From assembly GCA_023229435.1 (NCBI GenBank), contig JALNZF010000015.1:1-64000 (forward strand): 64,000 nt of DNA. The letters are read 5' to 3'. Made by a program: the position numbers and the translations under genes. The stretch comes from Nitrospirota bacterium (GTDB taxonomy: Bacteria; Nitrospirota; UBA9217). Under the pieces are notes generated by a model. That model made no database searches. It was not told where the DNA came from and was given only the letters and a program-made list of their open reading frames with translations. Below are positions 51,618 to 60,251 of the stretch, one piece after another (within the stretch, counting starts at the first letter, position 1; the number at the start of each line of letters is the position of its first letter).

Positions 51618-52044
51618 TTGCCTTCCTCCATCCTTCCCGCGCGAGACGCTCCATCCGGTTGTTGCTCCAGTTCTTGATCTCCTCAAAATAGCGTTTGCGG
51701 TCTGTTTGGGCCAACTTGAACAGCCCGTTGCGCTCCCTGACCGAATCAATGTGGTCAGAAGGCGTTACCCCCCTCCAGGTGCAGTAGCCTTCATCAAAGA
51801 TGAACTCGGGCGTCACCCTGCGCGCGGGGGCTGTCTTCTGGAGCATGAAACGCGCAACATCCATGTCAAATCCGATGATCCAGCCGTTGTCCGCAAGCAT
51901 GGTTGATGGATCATACGGGACGCCTGGCGAGCAGGCAGGACAGCTTAGTTTGGTAATCACCTCAAAGGGCAAAACCTCATCGCGAAAGTTAAAGCTTGCC
52001 GTTCCTTTACCGCACGAGCAATTGACGCTATGATCTACGCACAT
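51592..52044 (-). CDS. Hypothetical Cys-containing protein of the stress operon
   Basis: A 150-residue protein, first gene after the PerR-like promoter. CSCGKG near the start, CPAC near residue 35 and a single Cys in EGYCTW suggest a metal site. The C-terminal third is charged and helical (ERNGLFKLAQTDRKRYFEEI). No family recognised. AAGGAGG precedes ATG 52044. Its place suggests an oxidative-stress role. Confidence 0.6.
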   Translation of the reverse strand: MCVDHSVNCSCGKGTASFNFRDEVLPFEVITKLSCPACSPGVPYDPSTMLADNGWIIGFDMDVARFMLQKTAPARRVTPEFIFDEGYCTWRGVTPSDHIDSVRERNGLFKLAQTDRKRYFEEIKNWSNNRMERLAREGWRKANERELVKT

Positions 52045-52092
52045 TGGGAGCCTCCTTGTGTTTTATTTATGGTGTAGAGCTAATTAATAACG

Positions 52093-52121
52093 ATTATAAT
52101 ATGATAATAATTATATGTCAA
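52093..52121 (-). promoter_or_regulatory. Consensus promoter of the oxidative-stress operon
   Basis: Minus strand: TTGACA (52121-52116), 17-nt spacer, TATAAT (52098-52093). Both boxes match the consensus exactly. It lies about 50 bp before ATG 52044 and its spacer contains a PerR-like box. Confidence 0.65.
52102..52116 (-). promoter_or_regulatory. PerR-like operator in the promoter spacer
   Basis: ATATAATTATTATCA matches the PerR box TTATAATNATTATAA at 12 of 14 fixed positions. It overlaps the spacer of the stress-operon promoter, the usual repression site. A Fur box remains possible because the two families share AT-rich half-sites. Confidence 0.45.
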
Positions 52122-52373
52122 TAGGTATTTTAGATAAGCTTTGGTTCCCTCTCTTCGCAAGGTATCCATTTAGAGCATAATGCAATGAAACAAAAAAACA
52201 TATGATGAAAATCATGTCCTCCCGGGAATGTTTATGGCTCCGCATGCCCACAAATTAATCATGTGCCTAAATTAGCATCTTTCTTTCCGGTTTATCAAAA
52301 GGCTTCTCAGATTGAAATTGATATTACAATAACAAAATCAACGACCTTACGATACTATCGCCGGATCAAAGAG

Positions 52374-52389
52374 TGGCATGTCACTTGCT
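52374..52389 (+). promoter_or_regulatory. Sigma-54 promoter of the second ammonium transporter
   Basis: TGGCATGTCACTTGCT differs from TGGCAC-N5-TTGCW at one base. It lies 61 bp before ATG 52451. The 52122-52373 stretch holds no gene. Confidence 0.65.
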
Positions 52390-52450
52390 ATTAAATAAAG
52401 CAAGTGGTTTTGTTATAGGCAATCATACCAAAAGTGTCAGGGAGGATTCA

Positions 52451-53806
52451 ATGGTTGAAGGAAAGTCACCCAGGTTCATTATGGCGGCACTGATCTGCAT
52501 GATGCTGCTCGTTCCGCTTGCGGCGATGGCACAGGATATTTCACCGGCAGCGACTGCAACGCCCGCCGGGACAAGAATTCTCAAAATAGACTCAGGCGAT
52601 ACCGCATGGGTCCTGATGTCCACGGCCCTGGTCATGCTCATGACGCCCGGGCTGGCCCTTTTCTACGGCGGCATGGTAAGGAGCAAGAACGTTCTGGGAA
52701 CCATCATGCACAGTTTCATCGCGATCGCGCTGGTGAGTCTCCAATGGATCCTCTTTGGATACTCGCTTTCATTCGGTCCTGATGTAAACGGTTTGATCGG
52801 CGATCTGAGCTGGGCCGGGCTCGGCGCTGTCGGCCTGACGCCGAACGCGGATTACGCGCCCACTGTGCCGCATCTCGCTTTCATGATCTATCAGATGATG
52901 TTCGCGGTCATCACTCCGGCCCTCATCAGCGGCGCTTTTGCGGAACGGATAAAATTCTCCGCATTTCTTATCTTTACTGCGGTCTGGACCACGATCGTGT
53001 ACGATCCCGTGGCCCACTGGGTCTGGGGTACCGGTGGATGGTTGAAAAATCTCGGGGTGCTCGACTTTGCCGGCGGCATCGTTGTGCACGCGACATCAGG
53101 TTTTTCCGCTCTTGCGGCCGCACTGTATATCGGGAAGAGAAAGGGCTTCCTGCAGGAGCATATGCCGCCTCACGATCTTCCCATGACCGTGCTCGGAGCC
53201 GGCATACTCTGGTTCGGGTGGTTCGGGTTCAATGCCGGCAGCGCCCTGTCATCAGGCTCGCTTGCGACCATGGCCTTTGTTACCACCCATACGGCCGCTG
53301 TTTCAGGAACGCTCACCTGGACATTCGTCGAGTGGTTCCACCGCGGAAAGCCGACCATGTTCGGCGCGGCCACCGGCGCCATAGCCGGCCTTGCCACGAT
53401 CACGCCGGCAGCGGGTTTCGTGGGGCCGATGTCCGCTCTTTTCATCGGCATGGCAGCGGGTGTTCTTTGTTATATCGCGCTGAACGCAAAGACCCGGTTC
53501 AAATATGACGATTCCCTCGATGCCTTCGGTGTGCATGGTGTTGGGGGTGTACTCGGAACGATCATGGCCGGGGTCTTTGCATCGGTCGCCGTCAATGCAG
53601 CAGGCGCAAACGGACTGCTCTTCGGCAATCCAAAACAACTGGCCGTGCAGGCAGGCGCCGTCGCGCTGGTTGCCGGCTATTCATTTGTGGTCAGCACGGG
53701 CCTGTTCATGATCATCGACAAGGTGATGGGGTTGAGGGTTGACGCGGAGCAGGAGACCGAAGGTCTCGATATCAGCCAGCACGGGGAGGCAGGGTATACG
53801 CGCTAA
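52451..53806 (+). CDS. amtB: Ammonium transporter (Amt), copy 2
   Basis: A 451-residue Amt-family transporter with signal peptide (about 9-26, ending AMAQ). The opening PGLALFYGGMVRSKN, the His sites in VVHATSGFSALAA and AFGVHGVGG, and the GFNAGSALSSG segment are conserved. Ten to eleven helices follow. GGGAGG supports ATG 52451. Unlike copy 1 there is no PII gene beside it; NtrB-NtrC are two genes downstream. Sequence differs clearly from copy 1, so this is not a recent duplication. Confidence 0.93.
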   Translation: MVEGKSPRFIMAALICMMLLVPLAAMAQDISPAATATPAGTRILKIDSGDTAWVLMSTALVMLMTPGLALFYGGMVRSKNVLGTIMHSFIAIALVSLQWILFGYSLSFGPDVNGLIGDLSWAGLGAVGLTPNADYAPTVPHLAFMIYQMMFAVITPALISGAFAERIKFSAFLIFTAVWTTIVYDPVAHWVWGTGGWLKNLGVLDFAGGIVVHATSGFSALAAALYIGKRKGFLQEHMPPHDLPMTVLGAGILWFGWFGFNAGSALSSGSLATMAFVTTHTAAVSGTLTWTFVEWFHRGKPTMFGAATGAIAGLATITPAAGFVGPMSALFIGMAAGVLCYIALNAKTRFKYDDSLDAFGVHGVGGVLGTIMAGVFASVAVNAAGANGLLFGNPKQLAVQAGAVALVAGYSFVVSTGLFMIIDKVMGLRVDAEQETEGLDISQHGEAGYTR

Positions 53807-53815
53807 AATAAGTTA

Positions 53816-53851
53816 GACGAGGGACGAGAGACGAGGGACGAGAGACGACGG
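53816..53851. repeat. GACGAGG heptad array after the second amt
   Basis: GACGAGGGACGAGAGACGAG, then GGACGAGAGACGACGG: five units of the GACGAGN heptad family. No gene follows before the minus-strand exporter gene ends. Confidence 0.6.
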
Positions 53852-53862
53852 GGAACAAAGCG

Positions 53863-54738
53863 TCACATGTGATCGTTCTTAGACTGCACGATGTATACGC
53901 CGGCGAGAATGGTCATGCCGCCGATGATCTGGAGGAAGGTGATCATCTCTCCCAGAAACAAGGCGGCGAAAAGCACCGCCACAAAGGGCACGATGTAATG
54001 ATACACGACCGTGCGGGTAACGCCGATCGTCTGTACCCCTTGATACCAGAGGGTAAAGGCGATCCCGCCGGCGACGAAGGTGGAGAATGCGAAGGCCGCC
54101 CAGGAACGGATCGACACTGAACTCCAGGACTGATGCAGGAGTTCAGTGCCGCTGATCGGCAGGAGCAGCACGGTTCCTGCGGCCATGCTGTACGCGGTGA
54201 CCTTGATAGCGGAATATTTTTCAAGAAGCGGCCTGGCCTTTATGGTGTACAGCGCCCAGAACGCGGCTGCGCTGAGGGTGAGCAGGTCACCGGCGAGATC
54301 GCGGCGGGAAAAGCTGAGGCCGCCGGGTTTGCTCTGGATGATAAGAAAGACCCCGCCTGCGGACAACAGGAGACCCGCGATGATCCGCGCATTGATGGGC
54401 TCCCGTTTTTTCAACGCAAGAATGAGCGCGGCGAAGAGCGGGGAGGAGGAAATGAACAGGGCCGAGTTCGATGCCGTGGTAAAGTTAAGGCCTTCCATGA
54501 AGAGAATATTATACAGGGTGATCCCGATGAAGCCGAGCATGAAAACCGCGCTGATATCGCTGCGCTCCATGGCAAATGGTTCCCGGTTTACGAGCATGAC
54601 GGAGATGAGAAACAGTGAGGCAAGGGAAAACCGCAGGACCGTGAAGCTCAAGGGGGAAAAGTCGGCAAGGGCGTACTTTACGAAGGCGAAGTTCACGCCC
54701 CAGATGACCGATACGAGTATGAGCCTGGGATTGAGCAT
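53863..54738 (-). CDS. EamA/DMT-family permease
   Basis: A 291-residue inner-membrane protein with ten predicted helices in two EamA repeats (LILVSVIWGVNFAFVKYAL... and DLLTLSAAAFWALYTIKAR...). DMT transporters export amino acids, nucleosides or drugs; the substrate cannot be told. ATG 54738 is chosen; a 309-residue frame from 54792 has its N-terminus over a heptad array. Its gene is divergent from ntrB. Confidence 0.85.
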   Translation of the reverse strand: MLNPRLILVSVIWGVNFAFVKYALADFSPLSFTVLRFSLASLFLISVMLVNREPFAMERSDISAVFMLGFIGITLYNILFMEGLNFTTASNSALFISSSPLFAALILALKKREPINARIIAGLLLSAGGVFLIIQSKPGGLSFSRRDLAGDLLTLSAAAFWALYTIKARPLLEKYSAIKVTAYSMAAGTVLLLPISGTELLHQSWSSVSIRSWAAFAFSTFVAGGIAFTLWYQGVQTIGVTRTVVYHYIVPFVAVLFAALFLGEMITFLQIIGGMTILAGVYIVQSKNDHM

Positions 54739-54792
54739 AGGTTCGTTCAATGCGGAATGCCCCCGATTAATACCTTCGAGGGCAGGCTCCAT

Positions 54793-54882
54793 GTGGAGTT
54801 CGGAAAGAAAGAGTTGATATACGTTTCATGCAGTAGCAGATATTTAACTACTCCGCACTCCGCATTCATAACTCCGTACTCG
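54793..54882. repeat. GGAGTTC heptad inverted pair between exporter and ntrB
   Basis: Left TGGAGTTCGG (54793-54802), right ACTCCGCACTCCGCATTCAT to about 54882, inverted around a roughly 45-bp unique centre that may hold the exporter promoter. Confidence 0.5.
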
Positions 54883-54905
54883 ACGACACTATACCATGAA
54901 TTCGC

Positions 54906-54934
54906 TTGAATACTCAAATATATTGTGCTATCAA
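54906..54934 (+). promoter_or_regulatory. ntrB promoter, apparently leaderless
   Basis: TTGAAT (54906-54911), 17-nt spacer, TATCAA (54929-54934) with a TG extension (TGC). ATG 54940 begins five bases after the -10 box and has no Shine-Dalgarno sequence. Confidence 0.5.
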
Positions 54935-54939
54935 TAAGC

Positions 54940-56040
54940 ATGGAGTCGCTCTCGCCCCGCATACAAGAACTGACCGCCGATATCCTGACTGGTATTGTTG
55001 ACGGCGTGATCGTTACTGATGCGTCCAACAGGGTCCTCATCTGGAACCGGGCTGCCGAGGAGATGACCGGTATCGCCGGGGCGGAAACCATCGGGAAGCA
55101 GGTGAATGCCGTGCTTTTCGACAACCCGGCAGTGGTGAGCATGATCGAAAAAACGCTCGCATCCGGCAGGTCCTATTCGGATTACGAGGCGGAGATCATG
55201 GTAAAGTACGGGCCTCCGCGCCCTGTGGGTCTGGTGACAAGCGTGCTCATGGATAGCGAAGGCATCCCCCTGGGGGTGATCCTGACGGTTCGGGACCAGG
55301 CCGGCGTCCGGGACCTCAAGGAGCGGATGCGGAGGTCGGACCGGCTGGCCACGCTCGGGATGATCGCGGCGGGCATCGCCCACGAGGTCAAGAACCCGCT
55401 CGTCGGTATTCGGGGCGCGGCCCAGCTCATGAAGTCGGAGCTCCGTTCCGGGTCCAACAAGAGCCTGGACGAATACCTTGAGGTGATCCTGAAGGAAGCG
55501 GACCGTCTGAACAATGTGCTTGAAGGGATCCTCGATTTCACGAGGCTCAAGCCCCGCGACATGAAGGGACATAATGTCCACAGCATCCTTGACCGGGTGC
55601 TGCGCCTGATCGAGGAGAACGTGAGACAGAACGGTGTTGTCCTCTCCCGGGAGTACGACCCGAGTCTGCCGGACATCACGGGGAACCAGGACCAGCTGGT
55701 CCAGGTTTTTTTGAATATAATCAAGAACGCCGTGGAGGCGATGCCGAAGGGCGGGAAGCTCACCATCATGACAAGGATGTCGGACCTGTTCACGACCATG
55801 CAGGCCGACGGGAGGAAATACCAGCTCATGGTCGTGAAGGTGAGCGACACCGGTCCCGGCATCAAGCAGCAGCACCTGCAGAATATCTTCACGCCATTTT
55901 TCACGACCAAGGACCGGGGCGTGGGACTGGGTCTGGCGCTCTCGTATCAGATCGTGCAGGAACATCTGGGAACGATCCGCGTCGAGAGCCAGGAGAACGA
56001 AGGCACGACGTTCAGCGTGTATCTGCCGCTGGCGGGATGA
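54940..56040 (+). CDS. ntrB: Nitrogen-regulation histidine kinase NtrB (GlnL)
   Basis: A 366-residue soluble kinase. A PAS domain (about 10-115) precedes HisKA with His148 in IAHEVKNPLVGIRGAAQLM and an HATPase domain with NLIK/NIIKNAVEAM, DTGPGI and GVGLGLALS. The PII-binding type of NtrB is suggested by its place ahead of an NtrC gene and by the GlnK encoded elsewhere in this window. NtrB phosphorylates NtrC when nitrogen is short. It is followed by ntrC after 52 bp containing a heptad array. Confidence 0.88.
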   Translation: MESLSPRIQELTADILTGIVDGVIVTDASNRVLIWNRAAEEMTGIAGAETIGKQVNAVLFDNPAVVSMIEKTLASGRSYSDYEAEIMVKYGPPRPVGLVTSVLMDSEGIPLGVILTVRDQAGVRDLKERMRRSDRLATLGMIAAGIAHEVKNPLVGIRGAAQLMKSELRSGSNKSLDEYLEVILKEADRLNNVLEGILDFTRLKPRDMKGHNVHSILDRVLRLIEENVRQNGVVLSREYDPSLPDITGNQDQLVQVFLNIIKNAVEAMPKGGKLTIMTRMSDLFTTMQADGRKYQLMVVKVSDTGPGIKQQHLQNIFTPFFTTKDRGVGLGLALSYQIVQEHLGTIRVESQENEGTTFSVYLPLAG

Positions 56041-56043
56041 TTC

Positions 56044-56075
56044 GAGTTAGGAGTTTTGAGTTCGGAGTTGGGAGT
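56044..56075 (+). repeat. GAGTTNG heptad array between ntrB and ntrC
   Basis: GAGTTAGGAGTTTTGAGTTC, then GGAGTTGGGAGT: four to five units in the short gap between the two genes. Confidence 0.6.
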
Positions 56076-56092
56076 AAAATCTGGGTGTAATT

Positions 56093-57538
56093 ATGACAAA
56101 CGAAAAAGTACTCATCGTTGACGACGACGAGAGTGTCCGCTGGGTGCTCAAGAAGGCCCTTGAAAAAGAGGGCGTCGAGACGATCCTGGCAAAGGACGCG
56201 ACCGAGGGGCTTGAGCGGCTCAAAGAAGGCGATATCGCGATCGTGCTCATGGACATCCGCATGCCCGGGATGAGCGGATTAGATGCCCTCGACAAGATAC
56301 AAGCCGACGGACGCGGGACCTCGGTCATCATCATGACCGCCCAGGCCACGATGCAGAACGCGATCGAGGCCATGCGGCGCGGCGCCTTCGATTATATCAC
56401 CAAGCCCTTTGACCTCGACGAGGTGAATATCCTCGTGAAAAAGGCCATTGAGATCAGGCGGCTTTCGCAGGAAGTGACCGCGCTCCGCGCCGAGGTGCGG
56501 GAAAAATACGAGGGCGGACTGGTCGGCAATACGGCCTCCATGCAGGAGATCTACAAAACGATCGGCCGCGTTGCGGAAAGCGATGCCACGGTCCTGATCC
56601 ACGGGGAAAGCGGCACGGGCAAGGAGCTGGTGGCGCGGGCTATCCATTATCACAGCAGGCGCGCGGGCCGGCCTTTTGTGCCCGTGAATTCAGCCGCCAT
56701 TCCGTCAGAGCTGCTCGAGAGCGAACTGTTCGGGCACGAGAAGGGTGCCTTTACCGGCGCCATCGGCCGCAAGATCGGCAAGTTCGAGGCCGCCGCGGGC
56801 GGGACCCTGTTCCTCGATGAGATCGGGGACATGGACCTGCCGCTCCAGGGAAAGCTCCTGCGCGTTCTCCAGGAAAAGGAGATCGAGCGCGTCGGCGGCA
56901 CGGAACTGATCAAGACCGATGTGCGCGTGCTTGCGGCCACCCACCATAACCTCGAGAAGGCGGTGCGCGACAAGCGGTTCCGGGAGGACCTTTTCTATCG
57001 GCTCAACGTGATCCAGATCAACATTCCTCCGCTCAGAAAACGCAAAGAAGACATCCTTCAGCTTGCTGAATATTTCATGGAGAAATATCAGGCGAGCGGG
57101 GCCAAGAAAAAGGTTTTGACCCCGGAGACGATCAAGATCCTGCGTGCGTACGACTGGCCGGGCAACGTGCGCGAGCTTGAGAACGCGATCCAGCGGGCCA
57201 TCACCCTGTCCCAGGGCGACAAGATATTCCCCGACTCGCTGCCTCCTCAGATCTTCAAACCGGGACAGGGCGCCCATCTCTCCTTCGAGAATTTTCTCGA
57301 AGAGAAGCTTGCCGATCTCGTGGAACGCATGGGCGGGCTCGAGCGGGGAGACATCTATTCCATGGTGCTCCAGCGCGTGGAGAAACCGCTCATCACGCTG
57401 GTGCTCAAGAAGACCGACGGGAACCAGGTGCGGGCCGCGAGCCTCCTGGGCATCAACCGGAACACCCTCAGAAAGAAGATCAAGGAACTGGGGATCAAAG
57501 GGCATTTCGACGAGGAAGAACACGAGGAATACCCGTAA
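56093..57538 (+). CDS. ntrC: Nitrogen-regulation response regulator NtrC
   Basis: A 481-residue bacterial enhancer-binding protein. Receiver with Asp54 in VLMDIRMPG; AAA+ domain with GESGTGKE near 170 and the sigma-54 contact loop GHEKGAFTGA; C-terminal FIS-type helix-turn-helix (GNQVRAASLLGINRNTLRKKIKEL). It should activate sigma-54 promoters such as those at 33338 and 52374. NtrB next to it is its kinase. All three domains look intact. Confidence 0.93.
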   Translation: MTNEKVLIVDDDESVRWVLKKALEKEGVETILAKDATEGLERLKEGDIAIVLMDIRMPGMSGLDALDKIQADGRGTSVIIMTAQATMQNAIEAMRRGAFDYITKPFDLDEVNILVKKAIEIRRLSQEVTALRAEVREKYEGGLVGNTASMQEIYKTIGRVAESDATVLIHGESGTGKELVARAIHYHSRRAGRPFVPVNSAAIPSELLESELFGHEKGAFTGAIGRKIGKFEAAAGGTLFLDEIGDMDLPLQGKLLRVLQEKEIERVGGTELIKTDVRVLAATHHNLEKAVRDKRFREDLFYRLNVIQINIPPLRKRKEDILQLAEYFMEKYQASGAKKKVLTPETIKILRAYDWPGNVRELENAIQRAITLSQGDKIFPDSLPPQIFKPGQGAHLSFENFLEEKLADLVERMGGLERGDIYSMVLQRVEKPLITLVLKKTDGNQVRAASLLGINRNTLRKKIKELGIKGHFDEEEHEEYP

Positions 57539-57739
57539 GACAAACTGCTGTTCGATGTTACCCGCCATGCTGGTCAGGATGGACCTGCCATCGCGTGCAT
57601 CCTTCCTGCTTACCACAACGCACGATCTAATTTCCGAGAAATATCACTTGACGTGTCCCATGCTTTTTGCAATACTCACGTTGTAATCCCATACGCAATT
57701 TTATTTTATGTTGACCGTACGGTGATCCGTTCCCGCGAA

Positions 57740-58351
57740 ATGAATACACTCATCAAAACAGTCGAAATCCTCGGCATCATCGCCTTTGCCCTTACGGGCA
57801 TCTATGAAGCCCGGAAAAAGGGGATGGACATCATCGGAGTCTATGCCGTGGCCATGATCACGGCCTTCGGCGGCGGGTCCCTGCGGGACCTGATGCTGAA
57901 CCGTCACCCGCTGTTCTGGATCGAGCATTATGAATATGCGGTCCTGGTGCTGGTTTTGTCGATCGGGTCCGCGGCGGCGATCGAGAAGCTTTTCAATAGA
58001 AAGAAGATCGTCATGGCCGTGCTGGTGCTCGACGCGCTGGGCCTCGGGTTCTTCAGCGCCTCGGGCGCGTCGATCGCTGATACCCTGGGGTGCGCGTCCT
58101 TTGTGTCGGTGATGCTCGGCGTTACCACCGGCGTCTTCGGCGGCGTAATGCGCGATATGATCTGCAACGAGGTCCCCCATGTGTTCCAGAGGACGGAGTT
58201 GTACGCCACGTGCTCGTTCATCGGGGCATGGTGTTATCTCGCGGTCGCGCATGGTGGGGGAAACGAGATCATGGCGGTCACGGCCTGCATCACGGTGACA
58301 TTTATCTTGCGGATGTTCGCGATCCGATTTAATATCAGGCTGCCGATATGA
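57740..58351 (+). CDS. UPF0126/TRIC-like membrane protein
   Basis: A 203-residue inner-membrane protein of the UPF0126 (YicG/TRIC-like) family, made of two three-helix repeats, each with a glycine-rich GGG motif (ITAFGGGSLRDLML and TTGVFGGVMRDMIC). Members act as cation channels or glycine transporters. ATG 57740 fits the family; an earlier frame would add 29 unrelated residues. The 57539-57739 gap shows no gene and only weak promoter-like sequence. Confidence 0.9.
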   Translation: MNTLIKTVEILGIIAFALTGIYEARKKGMDIIGVYAVAMITAFGGGSLRDLMLNRHPLFWIEHYEYAVLVLVLSIGSAAAIEKLFNRKKIVMAVLVLDALGLGFFSASGASIADTLGCASFVSVMLGVTTGVFGGVMRDMICNEVPHVFQRTELYATCSFIGAWCYLAVAHGGGNEIMAVTACITVTFILRMFAIRFNIRLPI

Positions 58352-58402
58352 AGCACGAGGGACGTAAGGCGAAGGACGAGGGACGATAGACGAGGGACGA
58401 GG
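58351..58402. repeat. GGACGAG heptad array
   Basis: ACGAGGGACGTAAGGCGAAG, then GACGAGGGACGATAGACGAG and further units, a GACGAGG-family array as at 53816. Confidence 0.55.
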
Positions 58403-58410
58403 GGGCTCGC

Positions 58411-58617
58411 ATGCCGTACGTGAATATCCGGATAACAAAAGAGGGGGCCACCGCGGAGCAGAAGGCTCGGCTTATCCAGGGAGTGACGGACATGCTCGTC
58501 GAAATCCTCGGCAAGGACCCGCAAACCACCGTGGTGGTCATCGACGAGGTCGAGACCGACAACTGGGGGATCGCCGGCGAGAGCGTAACCGTGCGCAGGA
58601 AACGGGGCCGAAAATAA
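58411..58617 (+). CDS. 4-oxalocrotonate tautomerase-family protein
   Basis: A 68-residue tautomerase. MPYVNIRITKEG places Pro right after the Met so that it becomes the catalytic N-terminal Pro1, and Arg near position 39-like site and the size fit the family. Substrate unknown. It starts 10 bp after a heptad array and lies 15 bp before the DAHP synthase gene, which suggests cotranscription. Confidence 0.88.
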   Translation: MPYVNIRITKEGATAEQKARLIQGVTDMLVEILGKDPQTTVVVIDEVETDNWGIAGESVTVRRKRGRK

Positions 58618-58632
58618 AGAGAGGATGGACCT

Positions 58633-59661
58633 ATGCTGATCGTACTGCATCATTCGGCGACTGCGAGGGATGTCGAACAGATAAAGAAGACCATCACGAA
58701 GATGGGGCTCAAACCGGTTGCCATTCCCGGGGCCGAGCGTACGGCCATCGGTGTGATCGGGAACCAGGGATGGGTGGACGATTCACCTCTGCGGGACAAC
58801 AAGGCGATCCAGGAGATCATTCATGTAACCAAGCCATATAAGCTCGTGAGCCGCGACTTCCATCCAAGGGATTCGGTGGTACGCCTCGGCGGAACGGTCA
58901 CGGTCGGCGGGAAGTCGCCCTTCCTCATGATCGCAGGGCCCTGCGCGGTCGAGAGCAGGGAGCAACTCATGAAGACAGCGAAGTTCCTCAGGAAGTTGGG
59001 AGTTCCGGTACTGCGCGGCGGGGCATACAAGCCGAGGACGAGCCCGCACAGTTTTCAGGGGCTCCGCGAGGGGGGACTGGAACTGCTCGATGAGGTGAGG
59101 AAGGAGACGGGCATTCTTGTCATCACCGAGATCGTGAGTCCCGAGCATGTGGAGCGCGTCGCGAAAAAAGTCGACATCCTCCAGATCGGGGCTCGGAACA
59201 TGCAGAACTTTGATCTTCTGAAAGAGGTCGGCAAAATCAGGAAACCGGTCATTCTGAAACGCGGTCTCTCGGCAACGGTCGAGGAGTGGTTGGGTTCGGC
59301 CGAGTACCTTCTGCTCCATGGCAATCCCAACGTGGTCCTGTGCGAGCGCGGTATACGGACATTTGAGACCGCGACAAGAAATACTGCGGACCTTGCCATC
59401 ATTCCCCTGGTGAAGAAAATGACCCATCTTCCGGTCATCTTCGATCCGAGCCATGCAACCGGCAAGCGGGACCTGGTGCTTCCCACCGCGCTGGCTTCTG
59501 TTGTGGTGGGCGCCCATGGGGCCATGGTCGAGATCCATCCTGATCCGGAGCATGCCCTTTCAGACGGTCCGCAGTCGCTTCACTTCAAGGAATTCGAACG
59601 TCTGCTCGCTCAGGTCAGGGACCTCACCGTGTTCAAACAACGAAAGCTTTCGGGTATCTGA
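58633..59661 (+). CDS. aroF: DAHP synthase (3-deoxy-7-phosphoheptulonate synthase)
   Basis: A 342-residue enzyme, first step of the shikimate pathway, joining PEP and erythrose 4-phosphate. The N-terminal ~75 residues form an ACT-like regulatory domain (LIVLHHSATARDVEQIKKTITKMG), and the catalytic barrel holds IAGPCAVES, GGAYKPRTSPHSFQG, LKRGLSATVEEW and DPSHATGKRDLV. This is the short type Ib form with N-terminal feedback domain as in Thermotoga. A terminator follows. Confidence 0.93.
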   Translation: MLIVLHHSATARDVEQIKKTITKMGLKPVAIPGAERTAIGVIGNQGWVDDSPLRDNKAIQEIIHVTKPYKLVSRDFHPRDSVVRLGGTVTVGGKSPFLMIAGPCAVESREQLMKTAKFLRKLGVPVLRGGAYKPRTSPHSFQGLREGGLELLDEVRKETGILVITEIVSPEHVERVAKKVDILQIGARNMQNFDLLKEVGKIRKPVILKRGLSATVEEWLGSAEYLLLHGNPNVVLCERGIRTFETATRNTADLAIIPLVKKMTHLPVIFDPSHATGKRDLVLPTALASVVVGAHGAMVEIHPDPEHALSDGPQSLHFKEFERLLAQVRDLTVFKQRKLSGI

Positions 59662-59705
59662 TTATGATCCTCACGTGTGCAGGTGATTAGGCGCTTACGC
59701 CTATA

Positions 59706-59740
59706 GCATCGACAAAAGATTGTCGATGCTTGGATTTTTT
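59706..59740 (+). terminator. Rho-independent terminator after DAHP synthase
   Basis: GCATCGACA (59706-59714) pairs with TGTCGATGC (59721-59729), followed by TTGGATTTTTT. Confidence 0.8.
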
Positions 59741-59756
59741 ATGTTCTCATTAAGTT

Positions 59757-59817
59757 GTAGGGCAACCCTTCAGGGTTGCGGCCTTTCGGCGTCAGCAAGG
59801 CTGAAGCCTTGCCCTAC
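59757..59817. repeat. GTAGGGCAACCC inverted-repeat element
   Basis: GTAGGGCAACCCTTCAGGGT at the left, AGGCTGAAGCCTTGCCCTAC at the right: a 61-bp element with terminal GTAGGGCAA/TTGCCCTAC and two internal hairpins. It lies in the gap before the cysteine-cluster gene. Confidence 0.6.
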
Positions 59818-59837
59818 AAAGACATTCAATTCAAAAT

Positions 59838-60116
59838 ATGAACAGTATTCACAAAAGAGATCAATTCGTTTGCCGTATCGGGTGCGGCGCCTGCTGTATT
59901 GCGCCTTCGCTCTCGTCGCAGATCCCCGGCATGCCGGATGGGAAGCCAGCAGGCGTCCGGTGCGTTCAGCTTTCTCCGGACAATAGCTGCGGGATCTACG
60001 ATCAGCCTGGCCGGCCCGCGGTTTGCCATACGTACCAGGCATCGGAATCATGCGGAACGAACCGGGAGCATGCGCTGCGGTTCCTGGAAGAGCTTGAATT
60101 GATGACGTGTGGCTGA
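59838..60116 (+). CDS. YkgJ-family cysteine cluster protein
   Basis: A 92-residue protein with the CRIGCGACC cluster and later Cys at RC VQL, SCGIY, VCHTY and ESCG. YkgJ-type proteins bind zinc or an Fe-S cluster; function is unclear. It is short but complete for this subfamily. No partner gene is next to it. Confidence 0.85.
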   Translation: MNSIHKRDQFVCRIGCGACCIAPSLSSQIPGMPDGKPAGVRCVQLSPDNSCGIYDQPGRPAVCHTYQASESCGTNREHALRFLEELELMTCG

Positions 60117-60193
60117 TATTATATTACCGGCAGTATAACATGGTGAACGGAGTTGGAGAAAAGGGACATCGCTGAAACGGCGGACCAAAAGTA

Positions 60194-60227
60194 AGAAAAG
60201 CCACCGTCATTTGTCGGTGGCTTTTCT
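60194..60227. terminator. Bidirectional terminator
   Basis: AGAAAAGCCACCG (60194-60206) pairs with CGGTGGCTTTTCT (60215-60227). A-run and T-run on both sides allow it to stop transcription from the cysteine-cluster gene and from the minus-strand TPR gene. Confidence 0.85.
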
Positions 60228-60251
60228 CGTTGCTATCGTTCTTTCCCCTGC

